The translations under genes were made by a program, and so were the position numbers. From Agrypnia vestita (taxonomy: Eukaryota; Arthropoda; Insecta; Trichoptera; Phryganeidae): 64,000 nucleotides of DNA. The notes under the pieces were generated by a model that saw only the letters and a list, made by a program, of their open reading frames with translations, was not told where the DNA came from and searched no databases. The stretch covers positions 62,001-126,000 of the forward strand of contig JADDOH010000168.1 in assembly GCA_016648135.1 (NCBI GenBank), written 5' to 3'. Each line of letters opens with the position of its first letter. Within the stretch, counting starts at the first letter, position 1. This document shows, piece by piece, positions 42,723-53,999 of this stretch.

Positions 42723-43846
42723 TGTAGAATTCTGTAGGCTGTTCAAAAAGATACTGGAGGCTTGGTTCCTGTTGTCGTCATCGACATGTTACAGGGATTC
42801 TATACGTAATATCTTTTAATCATGTCGTAACAATAGTTAAATTAATTTTGTTAAAATAGTCGAGTTATAACAATGGACTGCCACGAGGTTTCGTTCAAAG
42901 TTCAATCCATAAATGTGGTAGTTTTTTATTGAAAAAATAATGTCATCACTGAAAAATGATCCATGGGTCAAATTTGATGGAAATGATCAAGGCTGACATA
43001 TCCCAGCTTGGAGAGCAGTCTACCAGAAAGGCACTGGGCTCAAGTTCCTCGGTATTGCTTGCCCAACGTAACTTGGCGTCCGGCGAATTTTGAACTAAAA
43101 CCCGCCCCGCCCGCACCCGGCGGTAACCCCTCGCCCTGTCATTCAGTTCATTCTCGTCTTTGAGCGCGAGCTGTGACATCTTGATTACCAATATACACTG
43201 AATTATTATGTCCAAAACATCCTAAACAGTCCGGGATGGTGCAAGAATAATTACCAATGAAGTATTAAAGTTTTGCGAAGCTGAAAAAGTGAATAATGGA
43301 CCGATATTACCGTCTGACAGTTCGACAGATAGAACGGCCGCCATTACTGCATGGTTTCTTTAGTGCTGCCCGACTAAATTTCTGTATTTAATACGATACC
43401 GGTCACCGGACATTCTGTACATTATGTATTGTGTAATAAATTACACCCTGACAACTTCTGTTACGCGATAGGAACGCCCTCCCTCGCACGCCTAGTTATA
43501 GTGGTACGTCTATAGTTCTATGTTTAATTATTTTATTTTTTCGGTTAAATATTTACTTTGATTAAAATATCATATTTCTTACCTTAGGTGTCCGCATTAA
43601 TGTGTTGTCATTATTTGATAATTTTTTTTAGAAATTAAGAATTTAAATCTGACTATTTATACATTTATTTATCAATGTTGGGTCTTTCAAGATCGATTCC
43701 CGATATGGTCGCGTTATATCTATGTGATTTTGTCAAGTATTGATACAGTAATTGGGCCTTATGGCATATTGAAACTCAAAAAAAAAATGCAAAAATTTTA
43801 CTCTTGTACCATCTTAGTCTTGAATTGAACTTATGATATTTGATAA
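42723..43846. other. No recognised gene; GC-rich ORF at 42,946-43,215 (-)
   Basis: The minus-strand 89-codon ORF at 42,946-43,215 covers a GC-rich block (GCCCCGCCCGCACCCGGCGG) rich in Arg and Glu. I recognise no domain. It could be an exon remnant or the 5' part of an unknown repeat. Confidence 0.3.
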
Positions 43847-44083
43847 ATGCCTTTTTGGACATTTTTTTCACTACTGCACGTTTTGAGATTGAATCAATAT
43901 GGAAGATTAATTATTCAACAAATCGAGGGTAGAAAGAAAGAATTACATACAAATTATACAGAATCACAGGTTGATAAATTAGAAATTTTGGAAATAAGAA
44001 AGAATGTTAATAGTAAATTGAATGTTATAAATAATCAGGTCCTTTTTGCAAATAGTTATCTTTTAAATTTATTTTCATGCTAA
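43847..44083 (+). pseudogene. PLE C-terminal coding region
   Basis: A 78-codon ORF whose second half, KLEILEIRKNVNSKLNVINN QVLFANSYLLNLFSC, resembles the end of PLE proteins after the GIY-YIG endonuclease: (S/K)LE.LEI followed by a stretch ending LLNLF. The upstream half (RLIIQQIEGRKKELHTN) is less certain. It ends in a stop. Ninety bases later on the same strand comes the hammerhead-like motif at 44,174, then the AATAAAAAAAGTGGTG tail. This order matches a PLE 3' end. The start codon shown is only the first Met of the open frame. Confidence 0.5.
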
Positions 44084-44172
44084 GTAGGTACTTAATATTA
44101 TTCATTTTCCATATATAACTTTTTAATATTTTGATTATCTATACTTCGATTTTTAAATTTTATTTTTGTTGT

Positions 44173-44208
44173 CCTGACGAAGAAGCCATTGGTTTCGAAA
44201 CATGTTGA
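44173..44208 (+). ncRNA. Hammerhead-like ribozyme motif (f)
   Basis: CTGACGA (44,174-44,180), extra A, stem GAAGCC / GGTTTC (one G-T pair) with loop ATT, GAAAC (44,197-44,201), AT, GT, T. C44173-G44207 and T44172-A44208 can begin stem I. Together with copy e this is the cleanest example. It is followed by a PLE-type tail GTGGTGTAAACAAAGTTTAC at 44,231. Confidence 0.5.
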
Positions 44209-44281
44209 ATTTTTTCAATAATAAAAAAAGTGGTGTAAACAAAGTTTACTTCTATAAATTATAATTATAATGTTATCATCA

Positions 44282-44745
44282 TCATTCTTGGCACTACAAC
44301 CCTTGGTGGGTCTTGGCCTCCTCAATAATTTTCCTCCACTCATCTCGGTCTAGTGCCAGCTCTCTCCAGTTCCGAAGCTCTAAGGCAGAGATATCTTTGA
44401 GGATGTTGTCACTCCATCTTAATATTGGCCTTCCTAAGCTCCTTCGCTCTATTGGCCTTGAGTTCAGCAGGGACTTTGGTACTTGATGCTCGGACATTCT
44501 CTCCACATGACCCAGCCACCGAAGTCTTCCCAGTTTTATAAATGTTGTAACGTTTGGCTCCTTAAATAGAGTATAGAGCTCATCGTTATAACGAATGCGC
44601 CAAAGTCCATTTTCTAAAATCGGTCCGAAGATACGCCTCAAAATTTTGCTTTCAAAAACGTCCAGTGCTCGCTCATTCCTCTTAGTTAGTACCCTCCTCT
44701 CAGCTGCGTACGTGAGCACTGGCCTAATAAGCGTTTTGTACACTA
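44282..44745 (-). pseudogene. LINE-epsilon: reverse transcriptase C-terminus with GATGAT tail
   Basis: A nearly intact 149-codon minus-strand frame: MYKTLIRPVLTYAAERRVLT, then VFESKILRRIFGP, LGRLRWLGHVERMSEHQVPK, RRSLGRPILRWSDNI and LDRDEWRKIIEEAKTHQGL with a stop. This is a very common insect LINE tail (YKTLIRPVLTYG.E.W.L.., LRW.GHV.RM, GRP..RW.D, DRDEWR...EEAKTH.GL). The family glycine/tryptophan pair is changed to AERR. After the stop a short 3' UTR ends in a GATGATGAT tail (44,275-44,285 on plus). 5'-truncated at about 44,745. The frame is open, so it is younger than the other LINE pieces. Confidence 0.85.
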
Positions 44746-46029
44746 ATATCTTGGTATATATATAATGTCACCACAAAATAATTTTGCTGTGTTTGAAGAA
44801 GAAGTTATTTTCTTCTTACCTAAATCTATATGTACTTTCTTCTTACCTAAATCTTGTACTAAATCTGAGTGGAACATTTCTATAAAAGCAACGATCGGAA
44901 TAAAATCTATAGATTCTTTAATAGACATACTGAACAACAATGAATTATAACTATTTTAATGCTTCTCGAGAAGCTAGAGAAACGAAATTTGTAAAGTGTG
45001 GCATCTCTGCCACTTTTAATTGTCGACTCCATAAACACAATGGTAAAACACCTGATTTGTGATCTCCAGGTAACGGGCGATGTTCCCATCGGGTGCGAAC
45101 ATTATTGTATCTTAATCAAGCGGCAGGAAAGTGTTACAAGAAGACTCATAAACCCAAATAGCGTGATAAACTAATGAAATTAATTACATTTTCAATTAAT
45201 GTAGACACGAAAAATTACACAATTTGCATAGTATGATAAAGTAGAGACGTAAATAACGTTGCTAATTATTTCACCCTATTTTTTCGTGTAAGTTCGTTGG
45301 AGACAAAATCAAAAACAACATTAACTGTCTGAGCTTTGTAAACTACCCATAACTCCATCTTTTCGAGTCATCTTTTAATAATCCGTAACCATGGAATGAG
45401 ACACTATAGGTAAAAGTATGTATCTATACGTATTAACATGAAAATAAACACTGAAATCAGCTATGGATTGTTAGAAAGAGATAAAAACACAAAATCTCGT
45501 ACGCGAATATTACCTTAATTCGAAAATACCTACAACTCTTTATTCTGAAAAGTTTAACAAACAGAAAGCGTTATATTATTTATATATTTCCGCTGGAAGG
45601 AAGAATATATTCAGATAAATATAATGTTAAGGATCTAAATATTAGATTTGTGAAAACCCTGATATTTTACGATCACATAAACGCGGATAGTGAAAATTTT
45701 AGGATTTGTTCTGCGTACTGCCAGGGTTTTATAAAATAACCGCGTACTGAGAACTCTTTAAATTTGCCTTATTTTAAGAATAAGAAGAAGAGAACTCTTT
45801 AAAACTCCTCGGTGCGAAATACACCCGAGAGCGATAATTTGAGAATCACATGAGCTTAATTGGAGGAGAAAGTCCAAAATAAGATTCTGAGGTATCTACA
45901 TGAGAGAGTACAGATATTCCTTATTCTACTCAACCGAGTTTCTTCAGGGTATGCATGGTTACAAAAGTCTAGAAATAATGTGTATTTATTTATGCTTTTT
46001 ATCGATTATTGCGCGGTATGATCAATATT
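44746..46029. other. No recognised gene; possible tRNA-like scrap
   Basis: CTTCTTACCTAAATCT occurs twice at 44,813-44,850. A weak tRNA-like segment, ACAATGGTAAAACACCTGAT, precedes GGGCGATG at about 45,037-45,080. Neither is strong. Confidence 0.35.
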
Positions 46030-46200
46030 CCAGAAATTATTCGGAGCATTGTTTATTTATTATATGTCCTGATAATTAAAATATTCCAATATACAGTACC
46101 AATCATTAGACAGTTAAGACTGTTGGAAGAGCTTCGGCTATGTTGAACAATCACTTTGGATATTGATTTGTTTCATGTTTCAAAAGGAGTTTTCCGAAGT
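46030..46200. repeat. Dispersed repeat family K, copy 2
   Basis: See 4055-4245. Shared order of CGGAGCATTG, AATATACAGTACCAA, GAGCTTCGGCTATG and GATTTGTTTCATGT. Confidence 0.65.
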
Positions 46201-48539
46201 GGGATTCTCCTTCAATTTTGATAAGAGTTAAAGAATTTAATTGCACAGAGAGTATGTGTGAGAATTAATTGAATATATTGGTATGTACGAATTAAATTGA
46301 AGATTGTGAACAAATTGAACTGAATTTAATTCTAATTCATCGAGCTGACGAACCGAATATTAATGGTCATTTGAGTGACATTGGCGTTTTAAGTACAAAA
46401 CAAGTGTTTCTTATTTCTCATTTATAAATATGGTGTTCTAAAATGTGTTATTTTTCTAATTGTCATACAATATTTTTAAATGTGTTTGTATCAGGGTTAT
46501 TCGCAACCTGCTGGTAAATTGAATGTTACAAAACAAAATATACCTCGTAATAAGTGACGTTTGGTAAGACATTTATTAGATCATGGGTATCCAAAGTTTC
46601 ACAAAGTTTTAATTATTTTTTCAGCGCGATCAAGATCAAGGAACAAAACGATTAAAATTTCAATGCTGCATACGAATGTTAAGAAACTTAATAAGATTTA
46701 TGATTTATGTATAACACGGTCAATTTATTTTTCAAACTCGCTGACGCGTTTCCCGGATGTGCCCGGCGCGATGCAATAATACTTCCCGCACAAAGTCAAG
46801 TCTTACATTATTTATTCTTTAAACTATTATCAGTCGTGCAATGTTTGCGTTTTATTTTAGCAAATGGCAGACGATCACGTAAACTGAGTATTTTAATCAG
46901 ATACCACGTTTGTAATTAATATTATTTAAATGATTATTAAAACAAATATGAATTACATCAAATTGAGTAATTATTTTATTAGATCTGTTATAATAAAATC
47001 TTTATGTATATCTCTTGTGCGCAAGATGCTTAACTTTTAATTGAAATGTTAAATAACAAATTGAAAAGCTCTTGCATTTGCGTGCGCATAAACACGATGA
47101 ACTATGCGATCTTGAAGTATCGTACTACTCGTGGTGCTGTTGATTCTCTTCATCTGACATATCATATCATCTGATATAAGAATCCCGTCTTAATAAAGAT
47201 AAGTAAGTCAGCATCTGCATAAGGTTGGTTATTTTTTTTTTTATTACAAGAAAGAGTCATACATATAATATGGTAGCGAGCAGGGGCGTGCAGTGAGAAC
47301 AAGAAGCGTGACTTTTTCTTAAGCAAATATTTTGTAAAGAAACCGAAATATATATATCGTAATATTCGTATCACAATAGATATATCTCGCCATATTCGAA
47401 TCACAATAATTAACATATTATTTAGATTTTAATATTCCATAATACTCTGCCATATAAATATTAAATTTAGATTTTTTTTCAAATATATGTTTAAATTAAA
47501 TTTATGCTTCTTGCTCTCGCTGCACGCCCCTGGTAACGGGATAATAAACCAAAAAAAGTTGGGTGTTGTCAAAACTTTTCGATATGGGAGCTTTCGCTCA
47601 TAAAACGTTCCTGGGAATGCGGCGGGTGTCCATTTACTGTCTGCAATATACAATTAATCGGACTATTGGTATATTTTCACGAACACAGATTTTACCTACA
47701 CACCACGAATTTTCCTACAAAAAAATCAATATCGTGCAATATCGATCTATTTTTAAGCAATACAGTATTAATATTGCGATCAAAGCGGACGTGCTTAAAT
47801 AATATTAGTATCATATGCATATTGAATTTCTAAAAATCAATGCGCGGACGTGTTATCAAACGTATCAGATCAATTTTTTTATAACGTTTGCCGTAAATAT
47901 CGTCAGACCAGCAGAGCGCGAACATAGCTCGGTTAATTTTTTATGATCTCGCTAACTCTTCGCTTTGGAGAAAACGAATTCAAAATACTTTAAGGCGGAT
48001 ATACTCCCTTCCTTGACATGGATCTGTTTCCTTTAAAATGATTAATTCAATTAGAGAGTTTATAAATTTACGCTAATTACGAAATATCCTCGCAAACAAC
48101 CATAGATTAAGTTGTAAAAACAATTAGGCGTGTACTGGTTATTATGTGCTGCCATTTCAAAATTCACGAAACGACCTTTGTAAGCGCATAAAAGTAAACT
48201 GGATCGTCTTGGTTGATTGTTATTTTCGCTATCTAAACGTCGTTATTGTAATTGGATTCAGTAAATCAGTTTTAATTGACACCGTACCTACAATTATTAT
48301 GACAAATTACGGTGTAACGCGTACCATCTTTAACATTGATTAAATCGCTAGTTATAGTTACGAGACGAGGCGACATGGCTATCTTTTAAAATCTAAGTGA
48401 TTTGTAATTCTATTATATATACACATATGTTTATTTTTTTTATTAAAAACATCGTGTTTAATCGTGATTTATAACATGGAAAAAGTGTCCCGCTATTGTG
48501 AAAGTAAAATTGATAATTTTTCCTAAGATGAATTGCACA
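46201..48539. other. 2.3-kb stretch, no recognised gene
   Basis: Short ORFs only (46,561-46,779 plus; 47,162-47,416 minus; 47,429-47,653 minus; 47,563-47,802 plus), without recognisable domains. Confidence 0.35.
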
Positions 48540-48628
48540 AGTCTCACAGAAACTAAGCTATTTATATGGAAAACGTGTATGGAAGACTTCATAGGGTGGC
48601 CCAGGGCTTGAATGACCTGCATGAGCTG
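48540..48628 (-). repeat. Dispersed repeat family H, copy 4
   Basis: Minus strand: CAGCTCATGCAGGTC, AAGCCCTGGGC, TGAAGTCTTCCATACACG and AAATAGCTTAGTTTCTGTGA, the same order as at 3301-3385. Confidence 0.65.
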
Positions 48629-48631
48629 GCA

Positions 48632-48735
48632 AGTTGTATATATGTTCAAAATCAGTTTCTTTTATATATTCGAATGGACTATGCAAGAGACATCTATAGT
48701 CCTTTCCATAAAATTTCGCAACTGGTAATGAAAAC
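48632..48735. repeat. Dispersed repeat family M, copy 2
   Basis: GTATATATGTTCAAAATCAG, AGAGACATCTATAGTC and AATTTCGCAACTGGTAATGA match 14,800-14,920 in order. Confidence 0.55.
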
Positions 48736-49456
48736 TCTATATTTTTAAAGTGTATTATGAAGAAATATTTTTAAAAATTTATATATGATATTTTTCCGAA
48801 TTATTTTAACATATTCATTAGAATATGCCTGAAAATCCTTATTAACAATTATGCCTCCGTGAAATCCAGTAATCGTGTTCTCAAACCATACATATGAAAA
48901 TATTGTTAAATATATAGGTACTTGTCTATAAAAGGAATCAAATTGAAAATAATATTTTAATTAAGCTTAACATCTAGAATAAACATTTTTTATGGTTGGG
49001 AAGTTAGAAGCTGTCAAAAATAAATTTATTAGTTTTTAACGTTAATGTTTTATTATATTTATTCTGACGCCGTTCATGACGTGTAAAGTTATAAATCATT
49101 TTATTATTAGTGCTCTAACCGGCACTTATTCATACATTAAACAAAACCCATCTGAGATTCATCCCAGGGAGTCTGTAATGAGATTTTCATCTCGCAAGAA
49201 AGAAGGAAAAGGTGCGTGGGATTGTTTTCTTTATACGGGTAATTATTTTGTTATTGTTTTCAAGTTGGTAGGCTCTCGGGCAAATATTATACGGCATAAT
49301 GGGTACTAAAATACGTAATAACAAGGAACTTTGTGTGTCACCATGTAATTAAATTGTTGATTTTTGATTAGGATAAAATCAACTACGATCTAGATTATTT
49401 CCTGATTTCTACCTGGCTTGTAACTTAAGAAGATGAAAAAGTAGTGCAGGTAGTTA
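48736..49456. other. No recognised gene
   Basis: A 77-codon plus ORF (49,076-49,309) lacks a recognisable domain. Confidence 0.35.
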
Positions 49457-49650
49457 ATTTATTATTATTGTTATTATTATTATTATTACTATTATTATTA
49501 TTATTATTTGCTTCAACAGGCCAAGAGGCCCTATTACAGAAGCGAAACACATCTCAAAACGCCCAGGCAGATCTCACCGGAAATCGAACCCGGAACCCTC
49601 GCTCTGAGCAACCAATGTCATACCCACTGGGCTACGAGGGCCGCCACTTC
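49457..49650 (-). repeat. SINE-B copy 2, complete with (TTA)n tail
   Basis: Minus strand head: A box TAGCCCAGTGGG, then GTATGACATTGGTTGC, B box GGGTTCGATTTCC, then GCCTGGGCGTTTTGAGATGT, AATAGGGCCTCTTGGCCTGT and a TAATAATAA microsatellite (49,461-49,508). A and B boxes are at tRNA-like spacing. The simple-repeat tail marks the 3' end, as expected of a retroposed tRNA SINE. An overlapping plus-strand ORF is a by-product. Confidence 0.85.
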
Positions 49651-49977
49651 TGTTAACTTGTTTTGGGTTATTATTAACCACGCGACTTAGGCCCGAATAC
49701 GGAGTCAATACATAAATGATTTTTAGGCTAAGATAAGCTTTAAAGGCGTTATTTTGTACTGCAAATTACGCTTTTAAAGCGTACATTAATCTTTATCTAA
49801 TATTTCTCGATCTATTTTATTTTTATTGAATTATATCTTTTTTCGCTATTCTAATATAATGCTACTAACGCTTACATTAATAATATATATGACAATGCCC
49901 TTCACTTTTACACACGAGAATTAAATTATCTATTAACGGTGGGTAAGCTTTAAAATACTCTTTATGTTATGCAAATA
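49651..49977. other. AT-rich stretch, nothing recognised
   Basis: No recognisable feature. Confidence 0.4.
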
Positions 49978-51262
49978 TTAGGTCCTTACATATGAAATTG
50001 AGGTTTTGCCGTACTGGCAAATTTGATCTCAAATATCTTCTCTTTGGCTAGGAATTCCAAATCCAAATTTATACAGCTATTTACTCATGTATTTGTGTTT
50101 TGAAAATTATAATTCATTTGTTTTTTCCTCAATTGTTTTTTTATTTGCGTCACTCAGTTTACAAAATGAAAAACTTGAAATATCGCGTTATTTACGAGTA
50201 CGAGTCCCACCGTGGCACCAGTGCTGCAGAAACGGCTCGAAGGATTAATGATGTGTATGGCGACGGTGCCGCAAAAGAAAACACAGTGCGTTTTTGGTTC
50301 CAACGTTTTCGTTCTGGAAATTTTGACCTGCAGAACAAGCCCCGTGGACGGCCGGAGACCAAAGTTGATAATGAAGAATTGAAGGCTATTGTGGAAGCGG
50401 ATCCATCGCAAACCAAATCCGAGTTAGCTGCAGGCTGCGGTGTTAGTGATAAAACTGTTTTAATCCACTTGAAGCAAATTGGTAAGGTGAAAAAGCTTGA
50501 AAGGTGGGTACCTCACGAATTGAGTGAAGCAAATCAAAAAACGCGCGTTGACTGCTGCGTTGCATTACTCAACCGGCACAATAATGAAGGGATTTTAAAT
50601 CGAATCATTACCTGTGTTGAAAAGTGGATCCTGTACGATAATCGGAAGCGCTCATCGCAATGGCTGAACCCTGCCGAACCAGCCAAACCATGCCCCAAGC
50701 GAAACTTGACTCCAAAAAAGTTACTTGTGAGCGTTTGGTGGACTAGTGCTGGTGTCGTTCACTACAGCTTTCTTAAATCTGGCCAGACGATTACGGCAGA
50801 TGTTTATTGTCAGCAACTGCAAACCATGATGGAAAAGCTAGCTGCTAAACAACCGAGGCTGGTTAATCGCTCTAGGCCACTGCTGCTTCTGATAACGTTA
50901 GACCACACACTGCACAACAGACGGCTACCAAATTAGAGGAGCTTCAATTGGAATGTCTAAGACATCCACCGTACTCTCCGGACCTTGCCCCAACAGATTA
51001 CCATTTTTTTCGAAATTTGGATAACTTCTTGCAAAGGAAAAAATTCAACTCCGATGGGGCAGTCCAAACCGCCTTCAAAGATTTTATTGATTCCCGTCCG
51101 AATGGTTTTTTTAGTAAAGGGATCGATGAAATACCTATGAGATGGCAAAAGTGCATAGATAGCAATGGTACATACTTTGATTAAATAAATATATTATAAT
51201 AAAAAAAAATCGGCTTTATGTTCCTCCCATACTAAACGTCAATTTCATATGTAAGGACCTAA
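49978..51262 (+). mobile_element. Mariner element, 1285 bp, complete ends
   Basis: Terminal inverted repeats begin TTAGGTCCTTACATATGAAA at 49,978 and end with the exact inverse at 51,262. At least 23 bp match without a mismatch. TA target duplications lie at 49,976-49,977 and 51,263-51,264. Length and termini are those of a full-length mariner. TTAGGTCCTTACATATGAAA-type ends are, from memory, found on insect (including moth) mariners. The perfect TIRs suggest a fairly recent arrival, but the transposase is broken, so this copy could move only with help in trans. Confidence 0.95.
50166..51184 (+). pseudogene. Mariner transposase, inactivated
   Basis: The start is chosen at MKNLKYRVIYEYESHRGTSA because mariner proteins begin at this point; an upstream Met at 50,100 adds an unrelated leader. 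The N-terminal helix-turn-helix (TAAETARRIND-like, then FWFQRFRSGNFDLQNKPRGR) and linker are present. In the catalytic domain the first aspartate of the D,D34D triad (usually in GDEKW) is Val: CVEKWILYDN. The second aspartate lies at a one-base deletion near 50,890, which throws the frame into LLLITLDHTLHNRR and a stop at 50,933. The remainder continues in another frame (50,948-51,184) with HPPYSPDLAPTDYHFF, which holds the third aspartate. Two independent lesions make it non-functional. Confidence 0.93.
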
Positions 51263-51840
51263 TATATGATATATAATTAACACCGTCATGTACAATGTAA
51301 TACAAAAAATTAAATAAAAAAATCAAATTTTTTAAAATAAATGTGTAATTTCTGTCATTTCTTTACAATACAATATACTTAATATATCTTTTAAATAACC
51401 AGAATATGTGTCAAAATATATTTGAGGTTCTAACATTAATCTGTTGATTCTTTAGTATCCCAAATATATCCCAGTTTTATGGTAAGTTTACTGGAGCTGG
51501 AACATAATTTAGACCATTTAGAAGGTTTTGAGGAGTATAAATATTTTATTTACCGAACCCTCAAATAGGTACCATTTCTAATTTATAAACTTTTCCCCAC
51601 TTCTCTCAATATTTCCGTTACAAACCTCTTTCATTTTGTCGGTACCTTATCAATTTATTTTATTTGTATTTCCCACTAATCAATGTAAAAATGCTATATT
51701 TGAAAGTAGTCAACTTTAATGTCGATGGGAGATACAAGTTGTAAAATCATTATTAAACTCACGTAGGGCTATCATTGATCATATTTGCCACCCAATTTAT
51801 TGATTTTAGATGTAAGTTAATAATATGTATGCATTGAACA
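51263..51840. other. AT-rich stretch, nothing recognised
   Basis: No recognisable feature. Confidence 0.4.
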
Positions 51841-51918
51841 TAATGTTTGTAATGTACATATTATGTAATAAATAAAAATTGAAAAATTGAAAAATTGAAA
51901 TTGAAATTGAATTGAAAT
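51841..51918 (+). repeat. LINE-like 3' tail with AAATTG repeats
   Basis: ATGTACATATTATGTAATAA ATAAAAATTGAAAAATTGA and further TTGAAA steps look like a retroposon 3' tail. No coding sequence attached. Confidence 0.45.
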
Positions 51919-53075
51919 CATGATGAATAATCTCTACACTCTTAACGTCAAATCCATCAGTAATGTCTACCATTTCTAAGAGCCAAACCGTTCCAAGTAC
52001 TTCTGAAAGGAAAACAGATGAATTATGTTCGCCATTAACAATAATATTTGTTTGACTGAATATTAACGCGCTTAGAGGTCAACTTGAAAAACAATAAAAG
52101 TATTTTAAAACCTTGCGACACTATTAAAATTTGCGACAATGGTTGAGGATGCTTTCAATATAAACAATTTAAATGAGAAACATATTCTTTGTTTATATTC
52201 ATATTTTTGTCTGCCAAAATTTTCCGATGGGACGCAATAAACACGAAACAATGGACACAAAACGACAAACGATTTACTGGTATGAACCAGGAGCCAGCGG
52301 CCCTGATGTGAATAAGATATTTTAAATTAATGGAATCAATATTTCAAGGATTGGTTACGAAATCGCGTGCAAGTAAAACCGTGTCACTTAATAAAAATTT
52401 TACAAAAATTAATGTTGGGAACCTTTTCACGATAAGTCACTTTTCATTCAAGCGTAACACTTACTTTAGAATCTTTTAATGTCATCTTAAATATGCGCAG
52501 AGGGTTTTTCGACATCATGATGGATAGTATCAGTAATGAAGATTTAACTGGTTTAAATAATCAAGTTGCTACAAACGTACGTAATTAATTGTGACAAGAC
52601 GTGATCTTATACGCAGTAATAAGATGAATTATCCCAAAAGTATTAATGTCAGTGATGGTATCGTTCACTTTTTAAGTGTATGGTGTCTGTTAACTTTGGC
52701 CTGTTATTTTTGCAGTAATCGACTGTCTTCTCCGTTTCGAAGGAAATTTCTCTTTGCACGACCAACGTTTATTTGTTTTGACGAGAGTTATTAATACAAT
52801 ATTTATTAATTATCTAAGAATGTTTTGTGAATGGAGGAACACAAAATTATTATTAAAATTAAACGGGATCGTATATTTGTAAAAATTAAAACATATTCTA
52901 AGTATATCTATTCCGATGATATAATTTAAAAGTATAATAGCAAAACAATGTTTTATTTATTTTTAATGCTATACATTATTATATTTATTTTAGATGTAAT
53001 TTTACTATATATGTCTGTTTCACTATAACACACTGTGTTGGGACAGGCATATTGTACAATAAAAAAAAAATGTCG
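51919..53075. other. No recognised gene
   Basis: Short ORFs without domains. Confidence 0.35.
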
Positions 53076-53412
53076 CTTTTACTCCTTTTCTTTTAACTCG
53101 TAGCGTCTGCTTGCTTGCTTGTCTGACGAAAAAACTTTGGATCGATTTTTAAACCTTTTCCCGTGATCAAATCGAGCTGAAACTTTGCAGGCAGACTCGT
53201 GATGACGATAAAAATGATCTAAATCGTTATCGTTTTAAAAAAATTAATAATTATGTTATAATTTTGGATTTTTAGAAATTTTAATGGTTTTTTCAAATTG
53301 AAATCATTCTATATCAGTAATTAGCCCGACGCGATGGACCTGAATATAATAAACCTGATTCAAAGCGAAAGGCATATTGTAAAAACTTGGTTTTTATGGG
53401 TTAGTTTTTTTT
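53076..53412 (-). repeat. Family W copy 4
   Basis: TTTTACTCCTTTTCTTTTAA and CTCGTAGCGTCTGCTTGCTT at one end, AAAACTTGGTTTTTATGGGT TAG at the other, as in copies 1-3. Middle deleted. Confidence 0.75.
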
Positions 53413-53519
53413 CATTATTGGTTGGCAATAACACGCCTTTACTGGGTGACATGCTAGAAACTATTAAAAAACATAATAGATGCAAGTACATAAAATTTTT
53501 AATTAACATAAATTATAGA

Positions 53520-53568
53520 AGTCTCACATGAACGAAGCTATTTGTATGGGAAACGTGTATGCAAGTCT
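53520..53568 (-). repeat. Dispersed repeat family H, copy 5 (partial)
   Basis: Minus strand: CTTGCATACACGTTTCCCAT ACAAATAGCTTCGTTCATGT GAGACTT, the 3' block of family H. Confidence 0.6.
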
Positions 53569-53589
53569 ACAATGCACAACCAATTCCAA

Positions 53590-53724
53590 GGCCAAACATT
53601 TTTTGCCTCACTCTCTAAATAAAAGCGTGGTCGCTTGCTCTCCATCAACAACATAATTCTATAGTCTGTATAAATATCGTAAGCGCCCACCTTTTATTTG
53701 GAGAATGAGGCAAATTTTTCGGCC
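53590..53724. repeat. Small palindromic MITE, ~45-bp arms
   Basis: GGCCAAACATTTTTTGCCTC ACTCTCTAAATAAAAG pairs with CTTTTATTTGGAGAATGAGG CAAATTTTTCGGCC with a few mismatches. Loop of about 45 bp. No target duplication seen. Confidence 0.75.
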
Positions 53725-53999
53725 GAAAATTAAATACTTTATTTTTAGTACATTTAAATGTAAGCGTGGATAAAAAAATATTTTTTGTAATATAATTTCT
53801 ATTTGATTCGGTTGAATTTTTTAAAATATCGTATATAATTTTTTTTAAAAGCATTTGAAAAAACGTAATATGGCCAACAATTAGGTACAAGCTCACGTCG
53901 TATATACACCGGCATCACGTTGAATTAATGCAACCGTGAGATTTACAGGAAAATTGTTTAATTTTACGGCACCGTTATGATAATCCTGGTTTTCAAGAG
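53725..53999. other. AT-rich stretch, nothing recognised
   Basis: No recognisable feature. Confidence 0.4.

Noticed and set aside
49444..49690. Plus-strand ORFs with a poly-Leu start
   Set aside because: The Leu run is the (TTA)n tail of SINE-B copy 2 and the rest is antisense to its tRNA-like head.
50154..50416. Minus-strand ORFs of 74-85 codons inside the mariner
   Set aside because: They are antisense shadows of the transposase coding frame.
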